Assembly: GCA_029449235.1 (NCBI GenBank)
Contig: JANATG010000014.1
Span: 496,001-560,000, forward strand
Length of the DNA: 64,000 nt
Source of the DNA: Linnemannia schmuckeri
Taxonomy: Eukaryota; Mortierellomycota; Mortierellomycetes; Mortierellales; Mortierellaceae
Direction: 5' to 3'
A program made the translations under genes and the position numbers. The notes beneath the pieces are model-generated. The model had not been told where the DNA came from and did no database searches. It worked only from the letters and a program-made list of their open reading frames with translations. Positions 19,553 through 31,345 of this stretch are shown one piece after another; the stretch's first letter is position 1, and each line of letters opens with the position of its first letter.

Positions 19553-19720
19553 AGGCCTCGAATGTACACCGATCGTGGCTTAAATGGCCTCCAAAAGTGA
19601 AAAATTGAGCCCATCCCTAGATAAGTTAAAATTAGAGGCCTTAACTTAAAGTTTGGAAGCCTGCATGAAGAGCACATACGCAGCACCACTTGGAGGCCCT
19701 TTGGAGGCCTGCCTCCAAAA
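19553..19720 (-). repeat. right inverted repeat of 1.4-kb element
   Basis: Inverted partner of 18307-18474. It reads outward to GCCTCCAAAA at 19720. Confidence 0.9.
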
Positions 19721-20806
19721 TGTAATGACCCGTAAACAGGTAAACACGAACAGCTCGACACTGCTTATTATGTCTGTGGTGCTCTCTTTCAATAGAAAGG
19801 GTGGGAATGGTGAGCAAAAGATGGATCATACACAGCACGAAAATTCGCCTGCATGAACAACACAGAAAATTGGAGGGGGAAGTAGGTTCAGCATCTCCAA
19901 TGACTCAATGGGCTGAATTGTTTCCTGTGCGTGCTGGATTAGAGAAGACATTTAATCGCCACTGTCGTCCATGAATATTGCTCTTCTTGTTCTTCACGTT
20001 CTTCTTTGTTGGATATAAGATAGACCAGGAAATGTTAACTGTGAGTGCACTGCTGAAGGTGGCCCTCGAACAAAGGCGATGATTATCGATGAACACCTAA
20101 AATTCGAACAAAAAAATCTCCCCAAAAAATCACAAACTTGAGGGAGTACAAGATGCTCAAAAAAATTTTGATGGACGGTCATCTTTTCTCATGTCCAAAT
20201 CCTCCCAACTCGTTCAAGCGAGCGCGATATGTTTACGCCTTCTTAATTCGCGCCTTATTCATCCTTACTACGACTCTGAGACAACGCACACAGCCGGACA
20301 CAAAATAAAAACGGTACAAGTTGCTCTTTCTGTCCTCATTCTTTCTCTCTTTGAACTCATTTTTCCTTGCATGCTTAACAATGAGGTGTGGGCAAACAAA
20401 CAAAACGCATTTGAAGAATACCATCTACAAAATGTGAAAAAATGCAAGTCAAAACGCCCTAACAACATGTGTACAAGCGATACTCTCGTATTTTAATGGA
20501 GGGAAAAGAACCAAAGATTCCCTGCGCCCTTTGTTTGCCAATTGTGTTTACTCATTTGTATTATCTTTGCATCCATTTTGAGTTCTACTTCCATTGTACC
20601 AGTCCTCTCTTTCCGTTTCGTCCTCCCCCGCCCTACCAAACACACACACTCTCTCTTGTTCCTGGCTTTTTTGGGTACATGAAGTTCTCGAATGTAACTC
20701 GGCTTTTGTATAAAAGCCAGATGGCCCCTTACTTTTCTTTGATCTTTCCCTCTTTCTTGTCCACATCCCTCCGATTCTTTTACACCGCACCACCCAACCT
20801 AACGCC
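19721..20806. other. intergenic region upstream of ML-domain gene
   Basis: No convincing gene. Open frames of about 100 codons (for example 20191-20496) lack family features. The last 100 bp contain a strong TATA element and a pyrimidine-rich start region for the ML-domain gene. Confidence 0.45.
20709..20715 (+). promoter_or_regulatory. TATA box of ML-domain gene
   Basis: TATAAAA lies 98 bp before the ATG at 20807 and is centred in a small palindrome, ggcttttgtataaaagcc (20701-20718). A clear core promoter suggests the gene was once well expressed. Confidence 0.6.
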
Positions 20807-21576
20807 ATGATATTCATCGCCGCTCTCGTCGTTCTCACCGTCGTCGGCATAGTATCTACGGCTGCCTAGCCGAATTCTACTGCTTTCTCAAACTGTGCCC
20901 TCGGTCCCACCCAGATGGCACTCACTGACTTTTCTGTCTCCCCCTCGCCCATTTGTAACGGAAAGGAATTCTGCTACACCGCGACTGGAACCCTTTCGAC
21001 AGCCCTTGTCGAGGGGGCCACATTTGATTTGCGCATAAGATTTTTAAATCGGCTTGTTTATTCTGACCGAGCCGACCTGTGCGATGCACTCACCGCCGGT
21101 GGTCATCCCGACTGTAACATCCCTGCGGGACCAGTCACCCTCAAGATCTGCCGTCTCATGAAACCCCACTTCCTCCACAACGTAAAGAACTTTTGTTTTT
21201 ACAAAGCAAAAAAAAACCTAAGAATGTCTTGAAGTGAAAATGAATATTGGATGAATTGCAAACACTCACTAACATCTAATCTCCGCACGTGTTCTCTCTA
21301 CGCTGTCTTTTTACCGTGTAGATCACAGCACAGTTTCAGACGTTTTTGGTCAACGGCGACGGAGGCACCATCTACTGCCAAGCCCGTAAGTCCTTGATGT
21401 TTTTCACTTCGACAACGTTTTGGCTACATTAATACATGTCGCATAAGGACCAGGGGAGGAGCAATGAACTTACTCTTTTCATATGTTGTTTTAGTTGCTT
21501 TAGAATCGAACTACGCACTCTCTACCTGCCTTTAGTCACCGTCGCCTGTGCTGTGCCCATGGCCTCTTTCTCCTAA
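20807..21576 (+). pseudogene. secreted ML-domain (MD-2-related lipid-recognition) protein with early stop
   Basis: Three exons (20807-21181, 21322-21385, 21536-21576) would give a small secreted protein. The first 20 residues form a signal peptide (MIFIAALVVLTVVG...). An in-frame TAG at 20867-20869 sits exactly at the expected cleavage zone (STAA then stop then PNSTAFSNCA). Beyond it the ML pattern is complete: SNCALGP, DFSVSPSPICNGKEFCYT, a GTLST strand, LCDALTAGGHPDCNIPAG, and DGGTIYCQA at the end, with Cys in the right places for disulphides. ML proteins bind lipids such as phosphatidylinositol or sterols outside the plasma membrane or in the secretory path. CAG to TAG is the simplest origin of the stop. 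The intact remainder, introns and TATA box suggest a very recent loss, stop readthrough, or a base-call error. Confidence 0.75.
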
Positions 21577-22731
21577 ATAATAGATGATTGCACAACCATC
21601 AGATTTTCTATCGCTTTATCTCTCTCCAGTTCCCCTCTACCCTCCTTCCTCCCCCCAAGAACTCGCGTTTCTCGATAATAAAAGAAAGATGTCCTATTAC
21701 TTGTAAGGGTCTTTATTCTTTCCTACCGTCTGTAATACGTGCCTATAGCCCTAAAACGGACTGAAAATAGTTCCAAAATAACCATCCATCGATTCCAATA
21801 GTCCGAACGAAGATGGGAGTATTGTTGCAAAATCAGGGGTTTGAAGAACGGTGAAATAGAGCGATTGTTGCGCTCCCAGTTGATTTACGGTGCCCTCTTA
21901 GTGAGTATCACTGTAAGGATTTTATAATAGACTAGAGGGGGGTTGCCGCGGCTATTGGGACTTTTCGTTAGTAGTTGTCTTCCGCAAACCAAGCAGCAGC
22001 CCCATAGCATTTTTCTTTAGATCCATTACATTCTCTCTTTATGAATATCTTCTCAATACATCTCTAGGATGTGTATCGGAGCTGTGGTTTTAAAAAAAAC
22101 AGCTTATTCTGTGCTAAATCCATGTAAAATCACTTCTATTGATCAGACATGAAGAACATTGAGCAAGGACTCCAAACCCTGGCAGAAGGTCATAAAGGAG
22201 AAGGAGAGCAGTTGAATACAGTTTGGAGTTGACTTAAAGAACGAAAACCCATAGACCCAAAAAAAGGCACTGGTTCCGCATTTCCTACAAAAGTGATCCA
22301 GCTAAGATCTGCATTTCAAATCCGGCGATGAGCCGATGTAGGTCCATGCAAAAAAAGGTAAGTGGTAATGAATGAGGCCGCGAATCAAGAGAATGAATGA
22401 CAGGAATCTGGGGGCCAGTTGGAACAATGGCGAATGAGCATTTCAAAAAAAAAAAAAAAAAAAAAAAAGCAGAATTCACAAAAAGGTTGATCATTTTTGT
22501 GGAGCACTTTAGCTACTTCATGAGAAAGAACAAACCAATGCGATTAGGAGATGAATGTTGAGATAAAAAAAATTACAACTTTTATTTGTTGGCCTTTAAC
22601 ATAATTGTTTCAAAAGCTGGTATCAAAAGAGCGTGAAGGTTGAATGAGATGGTGGAGGAAAGTAAAAGAATCGCATAGAAAAACGTTGGGCGGGGGATGG
22701 GACAAAAATAAAAAGTAGAAATGAATAATGT
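21577..22731. other. intergenic region with poly(A) signal and A tract
   Basis: AATAAA at 21677-21682 is a fair polyadenylation signal for the ML gene, 101 nt after its stop. A run of about 24 A lies near 22445. No gene seen. Confidence 0.5.
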
Positions 22732-25700
22732 TTAAGCCGCGGGTGCGGCCTCAGGTGAAGGAGACACGACGGGCGATGGAGAAACAACTGGCGGAGGAGA
22801 AACAACTGGTGGAGGAGAAACAACTGGGGAAGGAGATGGGCTTGGGCTGGGAGTAGGACTTGGGACAACGACTGGAGGCGATGGAGGCAAGGTGGTTGGC
22901 GAAGGAAGAACAGTCTCAGTTGATGAGGGGGGAGACGGGAGAACGGCAGGCGCAGTCGTAATGTTGAACTGCTTGTAGAACCAGTCCTTGATCATAGGGA
23001 AGTCGGGGCCGACCTTGAGGGTAATGAATCCCGTTTCTGGGTAGACTGAAGCGGTCACAAAGTCTGGGTACAGGAAGCCTCCCATGGTAGCAAGGGTCGC
23101 CTTGGGAGTCCAGTTGACGTACATCTTGTTGAAAGAGCCAGATGCGCCTAGCTTGATAAGGGTTTCCATGCGCGACACAACAATGGCCGAACTGAGACTA
23201 TTTGTCCGAAGCTGCATCTTAAAGGTGATGGGGAGCGACTCGCCTGCCTTGACGGTGTACTGGAAGTTTGGCTGGAACATCAACTGGGTAAAGATATATC
23301 CGCCTCCCGTATCGATTGCCATATAGGATGGATCCCAGGCGGAATAAGACTCAGTGATTTTGGCGTCGCCAACAATGTTCAAATCAACAAAGTAAGGGCT
23401 GGAGACCACGGTGGAAACCTCGACCAGGCCATCGTTCACTGTGGTCGGCAGGACCTTGAGTGTCCATTCATTGGAGTAAGCCTTCGGAGTGTCGCTTATA
23501 AGGAACATAGGCAGGAAAACGCTTTGACGGAGCGATGCCAGTCCAGCGTTCAGTGCGGGGTTCTTTGTCGACTTGTCATCTGCCCACATGTTGAGAGTGA
23601 CATCTCGCGTATTTAAGTCTCCGGAAAACTTAGCTGTTTTGGGGTCATCACTGGGCGCGGTGACGACATTGACAACAATGTTGTCTCCAGGCACGAGGCG
23701 GAGACCCTTGACAAACGCGACTCCGAATTTCTCGTTCTCAGTGAAACCCTCCTGACCTGCAACCAGGTACAGATCACCGATGTTGAGGGTGAGCTGACTT
23801 GGATTGTGGATGTTGACGGAGCTGCTGACTTCTAGTACCTTATTACCAAGGTTGAAATTGACCAACGACAAGAATTTGACGTTGTTGAGACCTTGAAGAC
23901 CGTCCAAAGAGGCCTTGACGTCAAGAGAGATGCCCTTGACATCGATCATGCCGAGAGCGCCGAGGTTCAAAACCGAGTCAGCAGTACCCCGCAGTCCGAC
24001 TTCATACTTGGTGGCCAGGTTCAAGTCGCTGATAAATTCCGTGTAGATGTCGTGGGACCCGTCAGCAATGACCAGAGGAGCAGCCTTAGTGACGGTCGAG
24101 ACCTTCGAGCCTGAAGGCACGGCAGCAGAGTATTCGGTCTTGAGGGTGCCTACGACACGACCCTTGTTGTCCAAGATCTGGACATTCTGGGCAAGCTGCT
24201 CGATGGGTGCACCGTTAGCGAAGGGGAGCTTGGTATCGGCAGTGATGCTGGAGATTGCAGTGGGAGCCCAGATGCAGGTATCACAGGCAAAGTCCATCTC
24301 CATCGAGTTGATGGCAACCGACGAAATTGGAGGCTCCTGTAGAGGAGGCAGGGCAGTGTTCAACAGAAGACTCTTGATCGCAGTGTCCAACCAGGAGACG
24401 CCGGGAGCGGCCACACCCTTGGCCTCAAGGGGAGTAGCAACACCAGTCAAGGCGTTGTGGAAAATGCCCTCGAGGTAAGGCTTCTTGTTGGTACCGTCGG
24501 CAGTAATGGTGGCGTTCAGGGCAAAGCTCGAGCTGCTGTGAGGGACTAAGGCCATGTTGTAGGCAAAGGCTGGTCCGAGGACAACACCATGGAACTGGGT
24601 GTTGAACTGCGAGACAGGGATCGTCATACCGATGGTCGAAGGGTTGTCCAACGTAGCGCTGATAACCATGTGAAGACCCTCGGCGTCGATCGAGTTGATC
24701 ACATAGTTCAACAGCTGCAGGCCAGGCAGCTTGTTGAATCCATCGAGGGTCACAGTCTTGGTCATCGACACACCAGGGAGTGATGCACCCATGGCGTTGA
24801 CGACAATGCCCGTGGTCGAAATAGTCCACTCGAACTTCTCGTTGTTCAAGGCAAAGCTGGTGAAATCGGCAAAGGCAGCACCGTCGCTGATGGTGAAGGG
24901 GACATTCTTCAGATCCAAAGCAGCACCCTGGTTGGCAATGGCCTTGACAGTCGGCATCGCCATGTTTCCGAGTGCCTTGCCATTGTACGAGACAGTGACG
25001 GGGTTGGGGAACACAATCTCGGCATCCAAAGGACCGGTCTTGGTGATGGCTCCGACAATGTCAGTAGAGAAGCTTGTCTCGGTGGGAGCATTGAGAGTAA
25101 TGGCATCAAAAGCAAGAGCAGAGCCGTTGACAAGGATCTGGGCAATGGGTGTACCGACAACGGGGATCAGCTTGAGAATCGTCTGGTCAGTGCTAGTGGG
25201 GACACCGGTCTGGGTGTAGGGCATCGTCACCTGGTAGTCGCCGACCTTGACAGTGGTGGTCATGGTGATGTCGACAACAAGTCCAGTCATAGCCTTGGTG
25301 ACAAACTCGGCAACGTTGAAGCCGACAAACAGATCTGGTGAAGGGTTGCCGCCGTTCTGGAGCTCAAGCAGACCGTCAAAGGCAGCAGTGTTCAAGCCGT
25401 TCGAGACAGCCTGAGCGCGGATCAAGGTCACAAGGTCGTGGGGGTTGGTGTTCATGACAAGGGCCGCCGTAATGGTGCCTGCTCCAACTCCGGGGATGAC
25501 TGGAGGTGTGCCAAAGGTCGAGACTACTGATCCGAGAGCGACGCCATTGAAGGTGATCTTGGAGTCGATCGACAGGATGGTCATGGGAGGAACAAAGGGA
25601 TTGTTGACAGTGACCACTGTCTGAGCAAGACCGTCGACAAGCGTAGTGTCGAGGACAACAAGCGAAGCACCAGCAAGCAGCTTGGTGGGGAGACCAGGCA

Positions 25701-28145
25701 TCTGGGTGGCAATGTTCAATGCGCCAAAGGCAAGGTTGAGCGACTCGACAGCAGTGCTGGTGGGGGTGCCGACAATGCTGACAGTGGCACCGGCTCCGCT
25801 GGTGTACAGCGTCAGCAGCTCCATACCCTCAGGAGAGGCAGCAGGGTTGATCGACGACGACGCCTGGATGGTGTTGGCACCAGGGACAATGGCCAGATTA
25901 GGCATTGTCACAGTGCCGAGGGCGACACCCTTGTAGACCAGGCTCAGCACAATGTCACCAGCACTGAGAGAGATTGATGAGGGGTTGACAATGACAACAG
26001 TGATGGCCATGGTCAGCTCAGTAGTAGTACCAGAGACAACCTGAAGCGCAGCGATCGATGGAGCAGGGTTGGCAAGGCTCTGAAGGCCGCTAAGAGCAGT
26101 CGAGGCGTTGAAGGGGATGTTAACCAGATTGACTGTGCCAATCGACGTGTTGGCATAGACCGAGGCCTGACCGATGACATTGAAGGGGAGATCGGCACCG
26201 ACAGTCAAGTCGCGGTTGAACTCTTGGAAGGCTGTCTGTGAGACCTGGTCGACAACAAGGGGGGTCTGCAACAGGTCAAAGGTCAAAGTGCTAGAAGCCA
26301 TGTTGGAGGTCGAGGGGTTGTAGCTCGAGTTCAGGCTAGCAATAGCAACACCTCCACGGGTGATGGTGAACGAGTTGGCGACCTGGGTGAAGGCAATGTT
26401 GAAACCAAAGCCGTCAGGAAGAGAGTAATTGGCAATCACTCCAGTGGAGGTGGTGGCAGGCTGGTAGGCGGTAGGTGGAGTGAAAGTCAAACCCAAAGCA
26501 CCAAGGTTCAAAGCCTTGATGAGCTGGAGGGGAGCAGGGCTCTGGAGGGGGACAGTCAACTTGAGCTGCTTCACAGCAGTCGACAGCCACTCGATCGAGT
26601 TGACACCGTCAGGCTTGACCTCAAAGCCAGTGGCAATGGTGTCGGTGACCACGTTGCCAATGTATCGCGACATCATCTCAGACGTGATAGCAAGACCCTC
26701 GGGGGTGGACTGGGGGACGAGGTATCCCTTCATGCTCAAGGTCTGAGGGCCACGAACCATGGTCAAGTTGGACGATGTGACATATCCCATAAGAGTGTCC
26801 TTGTAGGAGATGGCGAGTGTGAGAGCACCCATGTACATCTGGATGGCCGAGGGGTTGTTGACGGTGGTGTCGATGTTGACGAGGATACCCTTTCCAGTGG
26901 GGTCGTCTCCGGGGAGGGAGAACTTTTCGATCTTGATACCCGAGAGACCATGGAACGCTAAATGACAGGGATAGAAAAAACAAAAATGGTAGTTAGTATG
27001 AATGTCTGAGAAGGTATAGGGATTGTGTGGAGTAGGGTAGGATATGGATGAGAGGAAAGAGAGGGGGAGAGAGGGAGAGGGAGAGAGAGAGCAAAAGATG
27101 CTTACCATTGACAGTGATGTCCTTGTCCAGGTCGAGGTCCTTGACGGTGTGGCCGAGAGCCTTGACGTTCAGCTTTCCCGAGAGGTGCCACACAAAGGTC
27201 TCGGCGTTGAGCATGTAGCTGGTGAACTCTGTGAATGCGGCTGCATCACTGACCTGGAAGCTGCTCTGCAAGTTCAAAGTACCGTGTCCGCCGCTACATG
27301 CCGATAAGAAAGAAGTGGAGAGGAAAACAGTAAGAACGCGTCAGAAGGTTGTAGGTTGATAATAGCAAAAAGAAGAATAAAAGACGAGATGACAAATCGA
27401 ACCCTCCCAAGGCATAAAAAAAGAATACAAAGACCAACAACATCAAGCAACAAAAGTCAAAAATCTGAAAGACTACTTACGAAGCGGTGCTTGTGCCAGG
27501 GATAACAGTGGTGCCAAGGACCTTGTTGTTCCAGGAGACGGTGACGGTGCCGGGGAAAGAGATGTCGGCGTGGAAGGGACCAGTGTTGTCCATCTCTCCG
27601 ACCATGACAATGTCCATCGAAGTGGCAGAGGGGTTGGTGATGTCCTGTAGATGTGAGATGTCGGGTGAGCAAAATTGATAAATGGAGATGAATGAAAATG
27701 GCGAGGAATTTGGTGGCGCAGACAAGGAAGGAAGGGAAGAGTAAAGGGAGGATACAACAGAATAGAATAATCCGAGAGGAAGAAAGGCGCAAGTTTAACT
27801 GTTAGCGCCTGCGTGGGCGTGTCTTGATTTCTCCTTTCACCTATTGTGTTCGTGACAGAGGCAGTCAGGAAACTAGAGAACCAGGCACGCAAAGGAACCA
27901 GGAAGGAGACTTACAATTTGAGAAAAGTTGATGGTGGCCTTGTTCATGAGGCCCTGAGCAATCTTGGGCATGATCACATAGAGAGCCAGGACGACAGCAA
28001 TAATGATACCAATGATGGTCGTGGGGATGCAGCAGATCCAGAACTTGCGACGGCGATAGAACTTGGGGCGGTTGGGCTGCTTGACATCCTCATACTCGTC
28101 AAACTCGTCGTGCTGGTCATCTTCCTCGCGAATGTCGAAAGCCAT
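22732..28145 (-). CDS. giant DUF3712 repeat membrane protein
   Basis: Four exons on the minus strand (28145-27915, 27644-27481, 27293-27106, 26957-22732) encode 1602 residues; the last exon alone is 4.2 kb. An acidic cytosolic head of about 37 residues is followed by a basic RRRKFW and one transmembrane segment (about 38-60), so this is a type II membrane protein with a long lumenal or extracellular part. The rest consists of repeated beta-rich DUF3712 (LEA2-like) units with recurring phrases such as NPS-x-I, G-x-LG-x-x-x-MP, and F-x-x-F that alternate strand by strand. The last 80 residues are a Pro/Ser/Val-rich spacer. Fungal DUF3712 proteins include yeast Tag1, a vacuolar membrane protein that stops autophagy; the role here is unknown. 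Introns are confined to the 5' end. The frame is intact. Confidence 0.85.
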
Positions 28146-31100
28146 GATGAGGGTATTCTAAAGAGCGAGGCAAAGAGACTTTGGATGAAAGGAGGGGAGC
28201 AGAGAAGAAGCGGAGAAGTGGGAACTTTGCCTGCGAGGAGGAAGAAAAGGGCGAGAAGGTGAAGAAGGGAGGAGGAGGGGCCGAAGTTGGACGGGGAGAG
28301 GATCGAGGATTGTGCCAAAGGTCGAATTCATGGGGACAGTTAAGCCTTTTTATATCGCCTGTAGTCAATCGAAGGGATGAAGTGAGGTCCAAGGATGAGG
28401 ATGCAAACTGCATGCGTGTTCATACTCAGGTCATCCCAAGGGTAGCACACATAAAGCATACGATTATCCATTGCATTGCCTGAAGTGGGACGAGCCGTCT
28501 ACTGCATTTACCTGAACATGTGTACACTTTTCTGGCAAGGTGGAGTATGCATACGTTTTGAGTGCGACGGTTAGTTTTGTGCCTGAAAGCTATTCTCTTC
28601 TATTCCACGCCTTTCTGCCCAATACACTCGCCTTGTCCACCTTGAGGTACACATATAATCAATTGCGATACAACAACAAAGGCATTCAGAGAACGATATA
28701 CATAAACACTAACGCCCGCAACCGCATGAACTGAAGGATTCGCTGGTCCTATGAGAGCCTTTTTTTTTTTTTGTAGTTCTTTATGAACTTGAAGGCTTTC
28801 CTTTTGCTATCTTGTTGTTCATGTTTTGTTTGTTTGTTTGCTTGTTTGTTTTGTCTTTCCGCTATTGCCTTCCGCCGCGTCTCTATCCCTTAAACAAGCA
28901 AATATTCACACCTTCTCCTTTGTCTCTGTCCCTCTCCATCTTTCCCTTTGTTTCTTTTCAATTGCTCTCAAAACAAAAATCTTCTTGCTCCATGATGCGT
29001 CAAGGAACGCAGTAGAGGCCTGTACTCCCTCCACATCCTATACTCCCTCTCTCTTAGACCTATACCCACATATCTTGTGCTACAACCAAAAAATCATGAC
29101 CTTCTTAGGTTGATAAACAAACGGAGGACGGCATAAATGCTTGTTCAGCAGAAATCGAAAGCAAGTGTTGTTTTGCGCCCGGTTTTTTTATTCGTTCACT
29201 CTTCGCCCCCCATCTCCCTCCTTCCTTTCCTTCCTTCCTTCGTTCCTCTTTCCAACTCCCGAACAGGCTCTTCTGTGTTTGTTTTGTTTTTGTTTGTGTT
29301 TATGTTAACTCCAGTCTCCCTTCCTCTCCCCCTGTTCTCGACCGTATTTCGATTGAATGTTGTTTTTTTCCTCTCGGGGAATCACAACTGCTCCCAGCAT
29401 GTGTGTTTGTCCGCTGTAGACCCACTGTGCTGTTTTTCGTCTACTTTGAGCCGATGAACTGGTCTGTTTGCCTCGGAAGTATGTGCGCCATCAACTCTAG
29501 TTTGGATGGGCTGTTGGGCCTAGAATGTGGAGGAAGAACATCTGCTATCCTTCATTCCTTGATCTCTTTACATATATAGCATGCCACATTGTCTCTCACC
29601 ATCCCTTCCTTTTCTACTACTTCTTCCCTCATTTTTGTTCTTTCCTCTTTTGACTGTATTCATTTCCTCCTCCCCATACATTATTAATGTCCGTGTCATG
29701 ACCACACTGTCACTTTGAACGCTCCATTTTTTTTTTGTTTTTCTTTCGCCTGCACCTGCCTCTCGGCGTTTGAATTTACTGTCTTCTGCCCACGACAACA
29801 ACAACAGCAACAGCAATAACAACAACGATAGCAAAAAGAGTCAGTGCTCCAATTGAGGGAGAAACGATGGGATGCGAACAATGGCGGAGATGAAGAACAA
29901 AAAAAGGAGAGAAAAAAGTAGAGGCGCGTGTGTTTGTTTTCGCACACAAACAACAAACAAAATAAACAAAATATACAACGGTACTCAAGCATTTCTAAAA
30001 ACACCATCAAACACAAGAAGAGGATGGCATGTCGATTGACTTTCAAGCTCCCTTTAACGTGCCGCATGATGTATGAACAACCAACCAACCAACCAAAGCG
30101 GCTTCCTTCTCCCTCCCCGTCCGCCCCTCCGCCTTTCCTTTGTTTTTTTTTTCATTCCTGTCTACCTACATGTAACTCCCGCTTTTTTCGCACCGCACAT
30201 GCTTCCCCCTTATTCATGTCACATGGATTGAGTTGAAGAACAAGTAAAACAAATAAAAACCGCCAGCAACCCTAACCGTTCAGGAGAACCGAGAATAAAA
30301 AGGAAGAGGAGTAAGAAGACGGCGAGGTAATGCAAACATGGCTCATTCAGACCCCTTCCCCCTGGTAGCACGCAACAAGGCACTTTGTCAGACAAAATGC
30401 ATGTATGCGTATGTTTGTAATGCATGCCTTTTTTCTCTCTCTTGCAGCTCACAATATCGACGTTTTTTTTTTTGGTTCTGGCGCGTTTGTTTGTCATCAT
30501 CCCCTGTCCCGTTTGCTCATTCTGGCTGGGCCCAGACACAGAAGAGACAGAACAACAGGGAACACAAAAAATACTAGTGTCTAATTCAAGTGTCACAGCA
30601 TCACAGCATGACAAAAGGTGGAGGAATGAAAGGAAGGTCAGTGAGAAGGAGAAAGTGAAAAGAGAAGAGGAGTGTGTGAGAAAAAAGTTTCTTCCGGAGA
30701 ATAACAGCGCATGCAGTACACACATTTGTCCAGACTGACTAAGATAGTTGCGTAAAAACGCATGCATTTGTATCGAGCGGATTTCATGAATTTGAAATTC
30801 ATACTATTTTTTCTTTCATTGCTGTGTGAAGGAGATGGTAGGTGGGTGTGGAGGAATAAGTTTGTCGCGCGCACACTCTGATGTTCTTTCACGAGCACAA
30901 GCAGTTTTTTTTTTCTCTCTTGACTAAAAATTTGTGGAGAGAGCGAAGAGGAGGGAGGGAAAGTGGGAGGAGTAGGTTTCGATGAACAATGTCCGCTCGA
31001 GTCGGTCAAGGCGGAAAGGGAGGAAGAAGTAAGAGAACGAGAGCCCGGGTCAGGAGGGCAGGAGAAGGATCGGGCGAGCACTCCTTAAGCAGTAGTCCAA

Positions 31101-31345
31101 GGCGCGAGAGCCATCGTCACTTTGAGCAAGGGCCCAGGCGTCTTCTTCCAGGTGCATGGTTTGGATTGAGTTGACTCCATTGTAAACAATACAAACACAC
31201 AAAACTAACCACAAATAGACTACAGACACGCATTTCAGAAGGATTTTCACGAGTGACATGCGCAAAAAATAGACAAAGAAAACAACAACGGACAAAAGGA
31301 GGGAGACAAAAACGCAGGTTCTATGAACAACGGCCAGGGTTTATT
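28146..31345. other. 3.2-kb gene-sparse region
   Basis: No coding region could be supported in either strand. Frames of up to 182 codons (30219-30767 minus) are low-complexity. The sequence alternates between CT-rich and AAC/CAA-rich stretches, such as a caacaacagcaa run near 29798, and likely holds the 5' leader of the DUF3712 gene and the 3' region of PIG-T. No structural RNA recognised. Confidence 0.5.

Larger units (their letters stand above)
18307..19720. mobile_element. 1.4-kb inverted-repeat element carrying a small gene
   Basis: Bases 18307-18474 and 19553-19720 are 168-bp inverted copies, with mismatches only in the inner third. Both ends read TTTTGGAGGCAGGCCTCC, itself a small palindrome. 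The 1.08-kb interior holds a 34-bp tandem repeat and a 141-codon open frame. No transposase is present, so this looks like a non-autonomous element or a captured gene. No clear target duplication is visible: the flanks are ttaagtga and tgtaatga. Confidence 0.75.

Noticed and set aside
20191..20496. 101-codon frame upstream of the ML gene
   Set aside because: No domain, atypical composition and no introns or promoter signals tied to it.
30219..30767. 182-codon minus-strand frame in the gene-sparse region
   Set aside because: Phe/Ser-rich translation of CT tracts; no conserved motif.
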